Shown here: one piece after another, positions 42,501 through 50,239 of the stretch
Numbering within the stretch: position 1 is the first letter of the stretch
Layout of the letters: the number at the start of each line of letters is the position of its first letter
Notes under the pieces: model-generated
Told to the model about the DNA's origin: nothing
The model's input: the letters and a program-made list of their open reading frames with translations, nothing else
The model's database searches: none
Position numbers and translations under genes: made by a program
Assembly: GCF_011761945.1 (NCBI RefSeq)
Contig: NZ_JAASQV010000001.1
Coordinates: forward strand, 1,798,001-1,862,000
From: Sphingomonas leidyi
Lineage (GTDB): Bacteria > Pseudomonadota > Alphaproteobacteria > Sphingomonadales > Sphingomonadaceae
Reading direction: 5' to 3'
Length of the DNA: 64,000 nucleotides

Positions 42501-43688
42501 ATGTCCGCCGACGACATCGTCATCGCTTCCTATGCCCGCACGCCGATGGGAAGCTTCCAGGGCGTGCTGAGCGAGGCAAGCGCCACCGATCTGGGCGCCG
42601 CCGCCGTCGGCGCCGCAGTGGAGCGCGCGGGTCTCAAGGGCGATGCGATCGAGCGGATCTACATGGGCTGCGTGCTGCCGGCGGGCCTGGGCCAGGCGCC
42701 GGCGCGCCAGGCGGCGCTCAAGGCGGGGCTGCCCAACCATGTCGAGGCGACCACGGTGAACAAGATGTGCGGCTCGGGCATGCAGGCGGCGATCATGGCG
42801 GCCGAAGCGCTCGCCGCCGGTTCGGTCGACCTGCTGGTCGCGGGCGGCATGGAGAGCATGACCAACGCGCCCTATCTCTCGCTGCGCCACCGCGCGGGCG
42901 CGCGCATCGGCCATGACCGGCTGATGGATCACATGTATCTCGACGGGCTCGAGGATGCCTATGAGCCCGGCAGGCTGATGGGCAGCTTTGCCGAGGAAGT
43001 GGCGCAGGAATATCAGTTCACCCGCGCCGCCCAGGACGATTTCGCCATCGCCTCGCTCGAGCGTGCCAAGGCCGCCCAGGCGAGCGGCGCCTTCGACCGC
43101 GAGATCGTGCCGGTCGAGGTGAAGACGCGCAAGGGCGCCGTTTCCGTCACGCTCGACGAACAGCCCGCCAAGGGCGATCCCGCCAAGATCCCCACGCTCA
43201 AGCCCGCTTTCGCCAAGGACGGCACGATCACCGCCGCCAACGCCTCCTCGATCTCGGACGGCGCGGCAGCGCTGGTGATGACGCGACTGAGCGTGGCGGA
43301 AAGGCTCGGCCTGACTCCGGTCGCCCGCATCGTCTCGCATGCCGCCCATGCCCATGCCCCGGCGCGCTTCACCACCGCACCGGTCTTCGCGATGAAGAAG
43401 GCGCTCGCCAAGGCCGGCTGGGAGATCGGCGACGTCGACCTGTTCGAAGTGAACGAAGCCTTCGCCGCAGTCGCGATGATCGCGATGAAGGAACTCGGGC
43501 TCGACCACGCCGCGCTCAACGTCAATGGCGGCGCCTGTGCGCTCGGCCATCCGATCGGCGCCAGCGGCGCGCGCGTGCTCGCCACCCTTCTCTCGGCGCT
43601 CGAGGCACGCGGCGCGCGCCGCGGCCTGGCTTCGCTGTGCATCGGCGGCGGCGAGGCGACTGCGATGGCGGTCGAGCTGCTGGACTGA
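42501..43688 (+). CDS. Acetyl-CoA C-acyltransferase (thiolase)
   Basis: A 395-aa thiolase with all active-site blocks: Cys90 in NKMCGSGMQA, NEAFA (about 319), His350 in GGACALGHPIGASGAR and Cys380 in CIGGGEAT. It either condenses two acetyl-CoA (biosynthetic, for PHB or mevalonate-like routes) or cleaves acetoacetyl-CoA. The residues around the active site look like those of acetoacetyl-CoA thiolases, but beta-oxidation thiolase activity cannot be excluded. Acetoacetyl-CoA is one end product of both leucine and tyrosine breakdown, which suits the neighbourhood. It appears monocistronic. Confidence 0.93.
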   Translation: MSADDIVIASYARTPMGSFQGVLSEASATDLGAAAVGAAVERAGLKGDAIERIYMGCVLPAGLGQAPARQAALKAGLPNHVEATTVNKMCGSGMQAAIMAAEALAAGSVDLLVAGGMESMTNAPYLSLRHRAGARIGHDRLMDHMYLDGLEDAYEPGRLMGSFAEEVAQEYQFTRAAQDDFAIASLERAKAAQASGAFDREIVPVEVKTRKGAVSVTLDEQPAKGDPAKIPTLKPAFAKDGTITAANASSISDGAAALVMTRLSVAERLGLTPVARIVSHAAHAHAPARFTTAPVFAMKKALAKAGWEIGDVDLFEVNEAFAAVAMIAMKELGLDHAALNVNGGACALGHPIGASGARVLATLLSALEARGARRGLASLCIGGGEATAMAVELLD

Positions 43689-43762
43689 GCGAAGCTCCGT
43701 CCGCGCTCCAATCCGGCATCCGCTTCCCCTCTTGGGATGAGGCCTTGTTCAGCGAGCCCCGC

Positions 43763-43784
43763 CCTCCCCGCCCGTGCGGGGAGG
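43763..43784. terminator. GC hairpin between convergent genes
   Basis: Perfect 9-bp arms CCTCCCCGC (43763-43771) and GCGGGGAGG (43776-43784) around CCGT. It lies between the convergent stops of the thiolase (43688) and the LprI-like gene (43810), a natural place for a bidirectional terminator. No T-run is present. Confidence 0.5.
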
Positions 43785-43809
43785 ACGGAAACGAATATGA
43801 ATCCCCAAC

Positions 43810-44205
43810 CTAGCGCCGCGCGAGCGCCTTGGAACGCGCGCGAGTCACGTCGACCCAGCATTGCGCAACCACCACGGGGGCCATCGTCCCGCCCTGATAG
43901 CGTTTCCCCTTGGCGATGCATCCGCGATCGCGCTCGGCCAGCCATTGGCGCTGCTCGGCCAGCAGCTTCTGACGCGCCACCGGCCCCAGCCGGGCACGCA
44001 GCGCCGTGTAGCGTGCGCTCATCTGCGCATCGGCGACGCGCAGGTCATGCGCCGCGCAATGCTGCATGTCGAAAGTCGTGTCGCATCTGGCCGGCGCCGG
44101 ATCCTTGAAGGCTGGGTTCTGCATGAAGGCGCCCGCGGTCTGCGCCGAGGCGCTCGTCGCGAACAGGAAGCCCGCGAGAAGGAAAGGGCTGATTCGAAAG
44201 GTCAT
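43810..44205 (-). CDS. LprI-like (DUF1311) secreted protein
   Basis: A 131-aa protein from ATG 44205, with a signal peptide (cleavage after ASA-Q, about residue 21). The mature part contains CDTTFDMQHCAAHDLRVAD, MSARYTALRA, LLAEQRQWLAERDRGC and VVAQCWVDVTRAR: four cysteines in the spacing of the DUF1311/LprI family, some of which inhibit lysozyme. It may protect the envelope or bind other hydrolases; the role is inferred. A GGAGA box precedes the start. The SH3 protein gene lies 106 bp upstream on the same strand. Confidence 0.82.
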   Translation of the reverse strand: MTFRISPFLLAGFLFATSASAQTAGAFMQNPAFKDPAPARCDTTFDMQHCAAHDLRVADAQMSARYTALRARLGPVARQKLLAEQRQWLAERDRGCIAKGKRYQGGTMAPVVVAQCWVDVTRARSKALARR

Positions 44206-44311
44206 CCACGCATCTCCTTGTCCGTCGAACGCCCCGCTCCCCGCGCAGTTCAAGCCTGTCCGGGGGTGACGGCCATCGGATGCCCCTTGTCCCAAGGGAA
44301 GGACCGCCGGA

Positions 44312-44788
44312 TCAGTTCACGGTCTCGCCCGGATCGGTGCCCCAGATATGGCTCTGCTCGATATAGCCGCCGCGCCCGGCGACGTCGAACCAGCACCAGT
44401 TGCTCGCGCAGCGGCTCACCCGCCCGACCACGCCCGGCGCCGCGCGCCAGCTCACCCGCGCATTGAAACGGGGGGCGTCGCGCATCTCGCTCACCGTGCC
44501 GATCACCATCGCAGTGCGCACGTCGTCGAGCAGATTGGCGAGCATCCAGCCCTGGGTGCCGTCGGGATCCTCGACCTTGCGCCACTCGCCATAGATGTCG
44601 ACCACCTTCAGCGGCAGGCCGCGGCGCTGATAGAGCCAGTTCGAGGGATAGTTGCGCCCCGGGCCGGTGCGCATGCGCGCCTTCTCGGCCTTGATCGAAA
44701 CGAAATAGGGCGTCTTGCGCTGCGCCGATGCGGGAACGGCCAACCCCAGCGCGACGACGCCGAGCACGGCCCATTTCCCAAAACGCAT
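44312..44788 (-). CDS. Secreted bacterial SH3 domain protein
   Basis: A 158-aa protein with a signal peptide (MRFGKWAVLGVVALGLAVPA, cleavage after ASA). It contains two bacterial SH3-like segments: ARMRTGPGRNYPSNWLYQRR with LPLKVVDIYGEWRKVEDPDG and GWMLANLL, then a second, ARVSWRAAPGVVGRVSRCAS with WCWFDVAG and GYIEQSHIWG. Such proteins bind peptidoglycan or modulate cell-wall enzymes. The start is ATG 44788; upstream in-frame codons lack a signal. The promoter should lie in the short gap to the divergent dehydrogenase gene (44887). Confidence 0.87.
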   Translation of the reverse strand: MRFGKWAVLGVVALGLAVPASAQRKTPYFVSIKAEKARMRTGPGRNYPSNWLYQRRGLPLKVVDIYGEWRKVEDPDGTQGWMLANLLDDVRTAMVIGTVSEMRDAPRFNARVSWRAAPGVVGRVSRCASNWCWFDVAGRGGYIEQSHIWGTDPGETVN

Positions 44789-44886
44789 GCAACCCTCGTG
44801 AAATTGTGTCCGTGCTCGTTCTACGCCGAGCAGCGCCTCGTCATCAACCGTTGACTGGCGCCCCGCCACCGGCCAAGCCGCCCTTT

Positions 44887-45885
44887 ATGGCACATGGCCC
44901 GCGCCCTTCCCGTCCCCGGGTGATCGTCACCCGCGCGCTGCCCGACGGCATCGAGGCGCGCATGGCCGAGCTGTTCGATGTCGTCACCAACGCCGGCGAC
45001 ACCCCGATGTCGCCCGAGGCGCTTGGCGCGGCGATGGCGGATTGCGACGTGCTCGTGCCGACCGTCACCGATCGGATCGATGCCGCCCTGCTCGCGGCCG
45101 CGCCCGGCCGGCTTCGCCTGATCGCCAATTACGGTGCCGGCATCGGCCATATCGACCTCGCGGCCGCCCGTGCGCGCGGCATCACCGTCACCAACACCCC
45201 TGGCGTGCTCACCGAAGATACCGCCGACATGGCGATGGCGCTGATCCTCGCCGTGCCGCGCCGCCTGGTCGAGGGCGACAAGCTAGTCCGCGCGGGCGGC
45301 TGGACCGGCTGGGCGCCCACCTCGATGCGCGGCCACCGGATCGGCGGCAAGACGCTCGGCATCCTGGGCATGGGCCGGATCGGCCAGGCGGTGGCGATGC
45401 GGGCGCGCGCCTTCGGCCTCCAGATCCATTATCACAACCGCCATCGCCTGCCGCAGGTGCTCGAGGCGCAGTTGGGCGCCACCTGGCATCCGGAGCTCGA
45501 TTCCATGCTCGCGGCGGCGGACATCCTCACCATCCACACGCCCCATACCGCCGCCACCGGCGGATTGATCGACGCGCGCCGGCTCGACCTGCTCGGCCCG
45601 ATGGGCTGGCTGATCAACACGGCCCGCGGCGAGATCGTCGACAATGAAGCAATGATCGCCGCGCTCGCCCAGGGCCGCATCGCCGGGGCCGGGCTCGACG
45701 TCTATGTCAACGAGCCCGCCGTCGATCCGCGCCTCGTCCAGCTGGGCAATGTCGTGCTGCTCCCCCATCTCGGCTCCGCCACGTTCGAAGGGCGGGAGGA
45801 CATGGGCATCAAGGTGATCGCCAACATTCGCGTCTGGTCCGACGGCCATCGGCCGCCCGACCAAGTTCTCGACGGCTGGCTATAG
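44887..45885 (+). CDS. D-2-hydroxyacid dehydrogenase (glyoxylate/hydroxypyruvate reductase or D-glycerate dehydrogenase-like)
   Basis: A 332-aa enzyme. The cofactor motif is LGILGMGRIGQAVA at about 158-171; an Asn-Arg pair at the end of the second strand (HYHNRHRL) suggests NADPH. Catalytic residues are Arg247 (NTARGEIVD), Glu276 (YVNEPAVD) and His294 (LLPHLGSATF). It reduces glyoxylate or hydroxypyruvate, or the reverse with D-glycerate. A role in glyoxylate balance would fit malate synthase 8 kb away. ATG 44887 starts MAHGPRPSRPRVIVTRAL; an upstream open stretch back to 44728 lies in the divergent gene region and is not needed. Confidence 0.9.
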   Translation: MAHGPRPSRPRVIVTRALPDGIEARMAELFDVVTNAGDTPMSPEALGAAMADCDVLVPTVTDRIDAALLAAAPGRLRLIANYGAGIGHIDLAAARARGITVTNTPGVLTEDTADMAMALILAVPRRLVEGDKLVRAGGWTGWAPTSMRGHRIGGKTLGILGMGRIGQAVAMRARAFGLQIHYHNRHRLPQVLEAQLGATWHPELDSMLAAADILTIHTPHTAATGGLIDARRLDLLGPMGWLINTARGEIVDNEAMIAALAQGRIAGAGLDVYVNEPAVDPRLVQLGNVVLLPHLGSATFEGREDMGIKVIANIRVWSDGHRPPDQVLDGWL

Positions 45886-46047
45886 GCTCGTCTTGCCGAT
45901 ACTTTGCGTATTCTGGCACGATACCTCCGATCCGGAGCATCTTCCACACGGTTAACCACGGCCGGCAAGGTGGCGGTAAGCGCGATACTGCGTAACTCCA
46001 CCCGCGCGATGCCGTCCATCGGGGTAGCCGCGCCGGGGGATCATCAG

Positions 46048-46488
46048 ATGCAACCGAGAGAATCGCGGCGGGAAGTCGTCATTCCCGCCCAGATGCGCAG
46101 CAAGAGGGGATGGTGCGACGTGACCATCCGCAACATCTCGCCGCACGGAATGATGCTGCTGGCGCCGTTCCCGCCCAGGCCGGGAACCTATGTCGAGGTC
46201 CGCAAGGCCTCGCTGGCGCTGGTCGGCCGGGTCGTGTGGGTGAAGGGCAAGACGCTTGGCATCCAGCTGCTCGAGCGGCTGAACTTCAATGCATTGCTGC
46301 GCGCCGCCAATGAAAGCTGGGCTGCCGGCCAGGGTGGCGCGCCGCAGGTCGGCCGCGGCCAGGACGAGCCAGCCGCCGCCGCTCCGCCCGCCCGCGAAAC
46401 ACGCTATCCCCTGCTCGGCTGGCTGCTCGCCGGCGCCGCGATCGTCTTCGCCGGCACCTGCGCCGCGATCATCCTCACCCACATCTGA
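46048..46488 (+). CDS. PilZ domain protein with C-terminal membrane anchor
   Basis: A 146-aa protein from ATG 46048 (MQPRESRREVVIPAQMR). The N-terminus holds the PilZ RxxR-like start (PRESRR) and the D/N-x-S-x-x-G motif as IRNISPHGMML, the two c-di-GMP-binding elements, followed by beta strands VEVRKASLALVGRVVWVKG. A Gln/Ala/Pro-rich linker and one C-terminal membrane segment (about 122-143, LLGWLLAGAAIVFAGTCAAII) follow. It could therefore sense c-di-GMP at the inner membrane with both ends exposed to the cytoplasm except a few C-terminal residues. An in-frame ATG at 46009 is an alternative start. The 163 bp upstream holds no recognisable element. Confidence 0.82.
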   Translation: MQPRESRREVVIPAQMRSKRGWCDVTIRNISPHGMMLLAPFPPRPGTYVEVRKASLALVGRVVWVKGKTLGIQLLERLNFNALLRAANESWAAGQGGAPQVGRGQDEPAAAAPPARETRYPLLGWLLAGAAIVFAGTCAAIILTHI

Positions 46489-46541
46489 CCGACGCTTCCC
46501 GACGCCCTCCGAGATGCGGCCCGAGCCGCGCCGGAAACCCC

Positions 46542-47945
46542 TCAGTCGCCCGTCAGGATCCGGTCCACCAGCTGCTTCACCGTCGGCACGAAGCCGTTCG
46601 AATAGAACGGATCGCGCTTGAAATTGTAGGCGGCATGCCCCGCGAACATCAGATTCTCGTCGGTCGGGCCGCCATGGGCGATGTCCTGAAGCGTCTTCTG
46701 GATGCAGAAGCTGCGCGGATCCGCCAGCCGGCCGGTCGAGTTGGTCTCGGTATCAGCCCAGGACGAGAAGGCGCACTGGCTCAGACAGCCCATGCAGTCC
46801 GCCTGGTCCTTGCGGATGATGCCCTTTTCCTCGTCGTTGACGAACACCAGCGTATTGTCCGGCGTCTTGAGCGCCGAGGTGAAGCCATGGCCGAACCATT
46901 GGCGGGCCCGCAGCAGGTCGTTGCGCGTCACCCAGAAATTCTTGCCCTTCACGCCCACGTCGAGCTGGAAGGTGTGGTCGCCCGCCTCTTCGGTCGAATA
47001 GGGGATCTGGCGCTCGGAGCGCGCCTCGAGGTTGCGCAGGAACGGATTGCGCACCGCCGACGAATAGAAGCCGGTCGGCGAGAAGCGGTGGAGGAGCACC
47101 TCGCCTTCCTCGATCTCCATCAGCTTGGCCTTCCAGCCATCGGGGATCGGGCTTTCCTGCGTGAGCAGCGGGCGCGTGCCGAACTGGAAGGCGATGCGGC
47201 CGAGCTCGGGATTGTCGATCCAGTCGTTCCAGTCGCGCAGATACCAGACGCCGCCGGCCATCACGATCGGCACTTCGTCCGAGATGCCGCCCTCGCGCAT
47301 CACGTCGCGCAGTTCCTTCACCCGCGGATAGGGGTCCTGCGGCTTCAGCGGATCCTCGGCGTTGGACAGGCCGTTATGGCCGCCGGCGAGCCAGGGATCC
47401 TCATAGACCACCGCCGCCAGCCATTCGCTCGCCTTGGAATAGGCGCGCTTCCACAGCGCGCGAAAGGCGCGGCCGGAGCTGACGATCGGCAGATAGTTGA
47501 CGTTGTACGACGCCGCGATCTCGCTGAGCTTGTACGGCATGCCCGCGCCGCAGGTGACGCCGGCGACCATGCCGCGGGTGCGTTCCAGCACGCCGTGCAG
47601 CACCCGCTGCGCGCCGCCCATCTCCCACAGCACGTTGATGTTGATCGCGCCCTTGCCGTCGCCGATCTCGAAAGCCTTCTTGACCTGCTGGACCGCGCCC
47701 TCGATCGCGTACTGGATCAGTTCCTCGTGCCGCTCGCGGCGCGTGAGCGCGCGATAGATCTGGGGGATGATCTTGCCTTCGGCATCATAGCTGTCGGCGT
47801 TGACCGCGGAGACCGTGCCGATGCCCCCCGCAGCAGCCCAGGCGCCCGCGCTGGCATGGTTGGTGGCAGCCACCCCCTTGCCCCCCTCGACGATCGGCCA
47901 GACCTCGCGGCCGTTGTACAGGATGGGCGACAGACCCTTGAACAC
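46542..47945 (-). CDS. Nitronate monooxygenase-like FMN oxidoreductase with Cys-rich C-terminus
   Basis: A 467-aa TIM-barrel flavoprotein of the NMO/FabK-like group. The sequence has EGGKGVAATNHASAGAWAAAGGIGTVSAV near the N-terminus, AGVTCGAGMPYKL in the middle, PIVMAGGVWYLRD and the phosphate-binding IAFQFGTRPLLTQES. It is about 100 residues longer than standard NMOs: a C-terminal extension carries DCMGCLSQCAFSSW (Cys384, 387, 391) and a fourth Cys near 415, a possible metal or Fe-S site. The substrate is unknown; the relatives oxidise alkyl nitronates or reduce enoyl thioesters. The gene ends 54 nt after the convergent PilZ gene. Confidence 0.82.
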   Translation of the reverse strand: MFKGLSPILYNGREVWPIVEGGKGVAATNHASAGAWAAAGGIGTVSAVNADSYDAEGKIIPQIYRALTRRERHEELIQYAIEGAVQQVKKAFEIGDGKGAININVLWEMGGAQRVLHGVLERTRGMVAGVTCGAGMPYKLSEIAASYNVNYLPIVSSGRAFRALWKRAYSKASEWLAAVVYEDPWLAGGHNGLSNAEDPLKPQDPYPRVKELRDVMREGGISDEVPIVMAGGVWYLRDWNDWIDNPELGRIAFQFGTRPLLTQESPIPDGWKAKLMEIEEGEVLLHRFSPTGFYSSAVRNPFLRNLEARSERQIPYSTEEAGDHTFQLDVGVKGKNFWVTRNDLLRARQWFGHGFTSALKTPDNTLVFVNDEEKGIIRKDQADCMGCLSQCAFSSWADTETNSTGRLADPRSFCIQKTLQDIAHGGPTDENLMFAGHAAYNFKRDPFYSNGFVPTVKQLVDRILTGD

Positions 47946-48011
47946 AGAACCTCCAGATTAAAAATTCGCGCGACGCTAGACGGATCGGACGCAACAAGCG
48001 AGCAACAATCG

Positions 48012-49145
48012 TTATTGCAGTGCGTCAGGCCGTCCCATCGCCGCGCCATAGAGCCGTGCGTAGGCGGCAATCATTTCCCCCTCGTCGAACAACGCACGGG
48101 CGCGCGCGCGGTTCTCCTCGCCAACCATGGCGCGTTCCTCGGGATGCCGGGCGAACATGTCGATCCGGTCGCGCAGCACCACTTCGGTGCGCTCGGGCGG
48201 CAGGAAATGCTGGTTGCGCTCGCCGACCATCCTGGGAATGTCGCCCACCGGGGGCGCCACGACCGGCAGGCCGGCCGCCATCGCCTCGAGCACTGAGATC
48301 GGCGCCTGCTCGCTCTTCGACGAGAGCGCAAACACGTCGAACAATCCCATGTAGCGGTGCGGCTCGCGCAGGAATCCGGGCAGGATCACTTCGTCCTCGA
48401 TCGCCATGGCCTCGGCGGCATCGAGGATGTTCTGCCGCTCCGGTCCCTCGCCCACGATCACCAGCTTGAAACGGGTGTTGAGCCCGGCCACCGCGCGGAC
48501 CAGCATCGGCAGGTCCTTCACCGGCCTGAGGCCCGCGACGCAGCCCACCACCAGCGTCCCCGGCTTCTTCTTCCTGAGCTCGGGGATCAGATCGATGTCG
48601 GGCTTGCCGGCATAGAGCTTGGTCGGGATGCCGTTGGCGACGCGGAACAGGCGCTCGCGCGGCTGGCGCCACTGGTTCAGCGCGATCCGCTCGAGCACTT
48701 CGGAAGGCACGACCAGCGCATTGGCGGCGGGCAACGCGATCCGGCGATACATGTTGCGCACCGGGTTGAGCTTCTCGGCCTCGTCCTGGTTGAAGCCGTC
48801 CTCGTGATGGATCACCGGCGGCAGGCCCTTGCCGAACACGCGCGCGGCCATCACGCCGTCGATCGCGCCCCAATTATAGGTGAGCACCAGGTCGAAGCGG
48901 CGCATGTGGCGCGCGATCGCCTCGTAGCGCTTCACCGAAGGCCGGCCCGAGAGCGGCGGCGGGTCCTGGGCGATCTCGTACTTGATCCCCTTGGCGATCA
49001 TCGCCCGCGCCTCGAGCTGATCGGGCATGGCCGAGACGATCGTGTGCCGCGCCCTGTCGCCGAACGCATTCATCAGCCGCACGGCGCGCGTTTCCTTGCC
49101 GCCGAGGTTGAAAGTCGAGTGGAGGTGGAGGATGTGGATGGGCAT
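48012..49145 (-). CDS. GT4 family glycosyltransferase
   Basis: A 377-aa GT-B fold enzyme. The N-terminal domain begins ILHLHSTFNLGGKETRAVRL, with the glycine-rich loop for the donor or acceptor. The C-terminal domain has VGCVAGLRPVKDLPMLV, LVIVGEGPER and the E-x7-E pattern in SSKSEQAPISVLEAMAAGLP. It transfers a sugar from a nucleotide donor, probably to a lipid or polysaccharide on the cytoplasmic face. Acceptor and sugar are not predictable. It lies alone; the NMO gene follows 66 bp downstream. The upstream gap (49146-49345) is filled by a dispersed repeat. Confidence 0.9.
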   Translation of the reverse strand: MPIHILHLHSTFNLGGKETRAVRLMNAFGDRARHTIVSAMPDQLEARAMIAKGIKYEIAQDPPPLSGRPSVKRYEAIARHMRRFDLVLTYNWGAIDGVMAARVFGKGLPPVIHHEDGFNQDEAEKLNPVRNMYRRIALPAANALVVPSEVLERIALNQWRQPRERLFRVANGIPTKLYAGKPDIDLIPELRKKKPGTLVVGCVAGLRPVKDLPMLVRAVAGLNTRFKLVIVGEGPERQNILDAAEAMAIEDEVILPGFLREPHRYMGLFDVFALSSKSEQAPISVLEAMAAGLPVVAPPVGDIPRMVGERNQHFLPPERTEVVLRDRIDMFARHPEERAMVGEENRARARALFDEGEMIAAYARLYGAAMGRPDALQ

Positions 49146-49170
49146 CGTTGGGAAGGCTCGATAGCCAATC

Positions 49171-49320
49171 CGTCATCCCGGCGAAAGCCAGGATCTCAGG
49201 CGGCAGGGCCCCTTGGCTCTCGTCGCACCGACCCGGGGCTGGATCCGTGATCAGGGTCCGGTTCCCCGCGGGGAATGGACCGGAAGCCCGAGCGGCGTCG
49301 CCCGCGGCACCTTGGATGCC
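49171..49320. repeat. Dispersed intergenic repeat (CGTCATCCCGGCGAAAGCC type)
   Basis: The segment opens with CGTCATCCCGGCGAAAGCC, folding as ATCCCGGC-GAAA-GCCAGGAT with one mismatch, then runs into GACCCGGGGCTGGATCC and ends with a strong hairpin around the 14-bp palindrome TTCCCCGCGGGGAA (49262-49275) flanked by GGTCC/GGACC. The opening sequence is a repeat that I recall from many sphingomonad and xanthomonad intergenic regions. It occupies most of the 200-bp gap between the glycosyltransferase and hydrolase genes. Confidence 0.6.
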
Positions 49321-49345
49321 GAAAGGAGTTCAGCATGACGGTTGG

Positions 49346-50221
49346 CTACTGCGCGCTCGCCACCCTGGCCAGCAGCCGCTCGATCCCCGCCACTGCCTCG
49401 GGCTCCTCCAGCGTCGGCGCATGGCCGACCTGCGGCACGGTCACCAGCTCGGCGCCCTTGACCCGCCCGATCATCTTCGCGGCGGTCTCCTCGCTCAATA
49501 TGTCGGAGCGTTCGCCGCGCACGATGAGCAGCGGCAGGCCCTGCATCGCGTCGATCGTCGGCCACATGTCCGGCCCCGCCTCGTTGCCCGGCACCCGGAA
49601 CGGCTCGGCGATCTTCATGTCGTAATCGAGCACGATGCGGCCCGAGCTGTTCACCCGGTAGAGGCGCTTGGCCATGCGCAGCCAGTCCTCGATCTCATAG
49701 TTCGGATAGACATCGGCATTGCCCTCCGCGAGACCGCGCGCGGCGTGCATCCAGGTCGGATACCAGACCGCCTTGCCGACATAGGTGCGGATGCGCGCCA
49801 GGCCGGCGGGGTTGATCTCCGGCCCCACGTCGTTGAGCACCACGCCGGCCAGCTTGTCGCGCTCGGTCGCGGCGAGCAGCATCGTCACCAGTCCGCCCAG
49901 CGACGTGCCGATCGCGACGAACTTCCCGATCTCCCGTTCCTCGAGCAGCGCCTCGACATCCTGGAAATAGGTGAGCGGCACATAGCTCATCGGGTCCTTG
50001 GCATAGCCGCTCTCGCCGCGCCCGCGGAACTCGATGCAGAGCACCCGCCACTGGGCCGCCAGTCGCTCGGCCAGCCCCTCATAGTCGCGCGCGTTGCGCG
50101 TCAGGCCGGGGAAGCAGAGTAAGGGCGGCCGGTCCGCCGGCCCTGCATATTCGCGATAGTGGAGACGGATGCCGTCCCGCGACCACCAGAAACCGTCGGA
50201 ATAGTTGCGCCGATCACCCAT
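49346..50221 (-). CDS. Alpha/beta hydrolase
   Basis: A 291-aa hydrolase from ATG 50221 (MGDRRNYSDGFWWSRDGIRL). It has the oxyanion region LLCFPGLTRNARDY, the nucleophile elbow GTSLGG (Ser107), and the acid and base near the end, with His267 in PQVGHAPTLEEPE. Size and motifs fit serine esterases or lactonases of the epoxide-hydrolase-like group. The natural substrate is unknown. A far longer open frame runs upstream to 51607, but that part is antisense to selO and has no family match. The start lies only 18 bp from the divergent selO start. Confidence 0.87.
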   Translation of the reverse strand: MGDRRNYSDGFWWSRDGIRLHYREYAGPADRPPLLCFPGLTRNARDYEGLAERLAAQWRVLCIEFRGRGESGYAKDPMSYVPLTYFQDVEALLEEREIGKFVAIGTSLGGLVTMLLAATERDKLAGVVLNDVGPEINPAGLARIRTYVGKAVWYPTWMHAARGLAEGNADVYPNYEIEDWLRMAKRLYRVNSSGRIVLDYDMKIAEPFRVPGNEAGPDMWPTIDAMQGLPLLIVRGERSDILSEETAAKMIGRVKGAELVTVPQVGHAPTLEEPEAVAGIERLLARVASAQ

Positions 50222-50239
50222 CCTTCCCCATATCGCCGC

